Source: Conexibacter sp. (GTDB lineage Bacteria > Actinomycetota > Thermoleophilia > Solirubrobacterales > Solirubrobacteraceae). Taken from it: DNA of 6,057 nt. Below, in pieces: positions 5,963-6,057 of the stretch (positions are counted from its first letter, which is position 1; every line of letters begins with the position of its first letter). The notes beneath the pieces were generated by a model. It was given only the letters and a program-made list of their open reading frames with translations. It did no database searches and was not told the DNA's origin. A program made the position numbers and the translations under genes. The stretch lies in NCBI GenBank assembly GCA_025964055.1, contig JAOPZP010000117.1, forward strand, positions 1 to 6,057, in the 5' to 3' direction.

Positions 5963-5995
5963 ATGTTCTTGCAGGCACCGTGCAATGTCGGCTGA
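5963..5995 (+). CDS. 10-codon ORF overlapping the start of the FAD oxidoreductase gene (possible leader peptide)
   Basis: ATG at 5963 opens MFLQAPCNVG and closes at TGA 5993-5995, overlapping the first codons of the gene that starts at 5985 in another frame. Its ATG is where a leaderless transcript from the TAGGTT element would begin. It could be a translated leader that affects initiation at 5985, or chance. No peptide function is recognised. Confidence 0.25.
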   Translation: MFLQAPCNVG

Positions 5996-6057
5996 CGCCA
6001 TCGTCGTCGGGGCGGGCCTCGCCGGCCTCGTCGCGACGGTCGAGCTGCTGGACGCCG
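5985..6057 (+). CDS. FAD-dependent dehydrogenase/oxidoreductase, N-terminal fragment (cut by window end)
   Basis: Only 24 codons are present. They begin at ATG 5985 and contain the dinucleotide-binding fold AIVVGAGLAGLVATVELLDA, with GAGLAG at residues 9-14. The first beta strand, glycine-rich turn and helix are typical of FAD-binding flavoproteins. The flavoproteins of the predicted FAD-binding dehydrogenase group related to ketosteroid dehydrogenases start very similarly, which is my best guess. No in-frame alternative start lies in the preceding 35 bases. The Shine-Dalgarno is weak (GCAGG, 5971-5975, 9 nt spacing). The hairpin at 5911-5941 and the possible promoter at 5951 suggest it may be transcribed separately from the preceding operon. 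Substrate unknown. Confidence 0.75.
   Translation, partial: MSADAIVVGAGLAGLVATVELLDA

Noticed and set aside
4808..6001. 397-codon minus-strand open frame opposite the luciferase-like gene
   Set aside because: It is rich in Val/Gly/Ala/Asp and lacks any recognisable domain; the plus strand encodes a clear family member throughout.
1..6057. tRNA/rRNA genes, CRISPR arrays, insertion sequences, phage or defence genes
   Set aside because: No repeat-spacer pattern, transposase or phage-like protein, terminal inverted repeats or structural-RNA signature was seen; nearly the whole window is metabolic coding sequence.

Overview
The window is dense, very GC-rich DNA (by eye about 70% or more, with almost every third codon position G or C). 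All supported genes lie on the plus strand. High GC, an F420-type luciferase-like oxidoreductase, an actinobacterial-style alpha-glucan phosphorylase and a possible leaderless start together suggest an actinobacterium. A soil-type Thermoleophilia member (Solirubrobacter/Conexibacter-like) is my best guess from general resemblance, but the sequence does not prove it.

Layout. Bases 1-2070 hold the 3' part of an alpha-glucan (glycogen/maltodextrin) phosphorylase gene that begins before the window. An 82-bp gap follows, with a 12-bp palindrome (2105-2116) and a striking imperfect hairpin (2116-2152) that pairs the Shine-Dalgarno sequence of the next gene. Then comes a tight three-gene operon: a dihydropyrimidinase/hydantoinase (2153-3556), an M20-type N-carbamoyl amidohydrolase (3609-4874) and a luciferase-like F420-type oxidoreductase of the CPS_4043-like family (4871-5905). 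After a short intergenic hairpin, the first 24 codons of an FAD-dependent dehydrogenase/oxidoreductase start at 5985 and run off the end.

How the genes work together. The cyclic amidohydrolase would open a dihydropyrimidine or hydantoin ring to an N-carbamoyl amino acid. The M20 enzyme would remove the carbamoyl group, giving an amino acid plus CO2 and ammonia. The oxidoreductase is translationally coupled to them and plausibly acts on the same ring compound or a derivative. No classical dihydropyrimidine dehydrogenase is in the window, so the redox role of the third gene is the main open question. The phosphorylase belongs to storage-carbohydrate metabolism and looks like an unrelated neighbour.

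Most unusual points: (1) the Shine-Dalgarno-masking hairpin before the dihydropyrimidinase; (2) an imperfect, out-of-frame 56-nt-period duplication of the translation start of the amidohydrolase, which creates a 19-codon minicistron linked by ATGA overlaps at both ends; (3) a -10-like TAGGTT exactly 6 nt before the ATG of a 10-codon ORF that overlaps the start of the last gene. No RNA genes, mobile elements or CRISPR arrays were seen.
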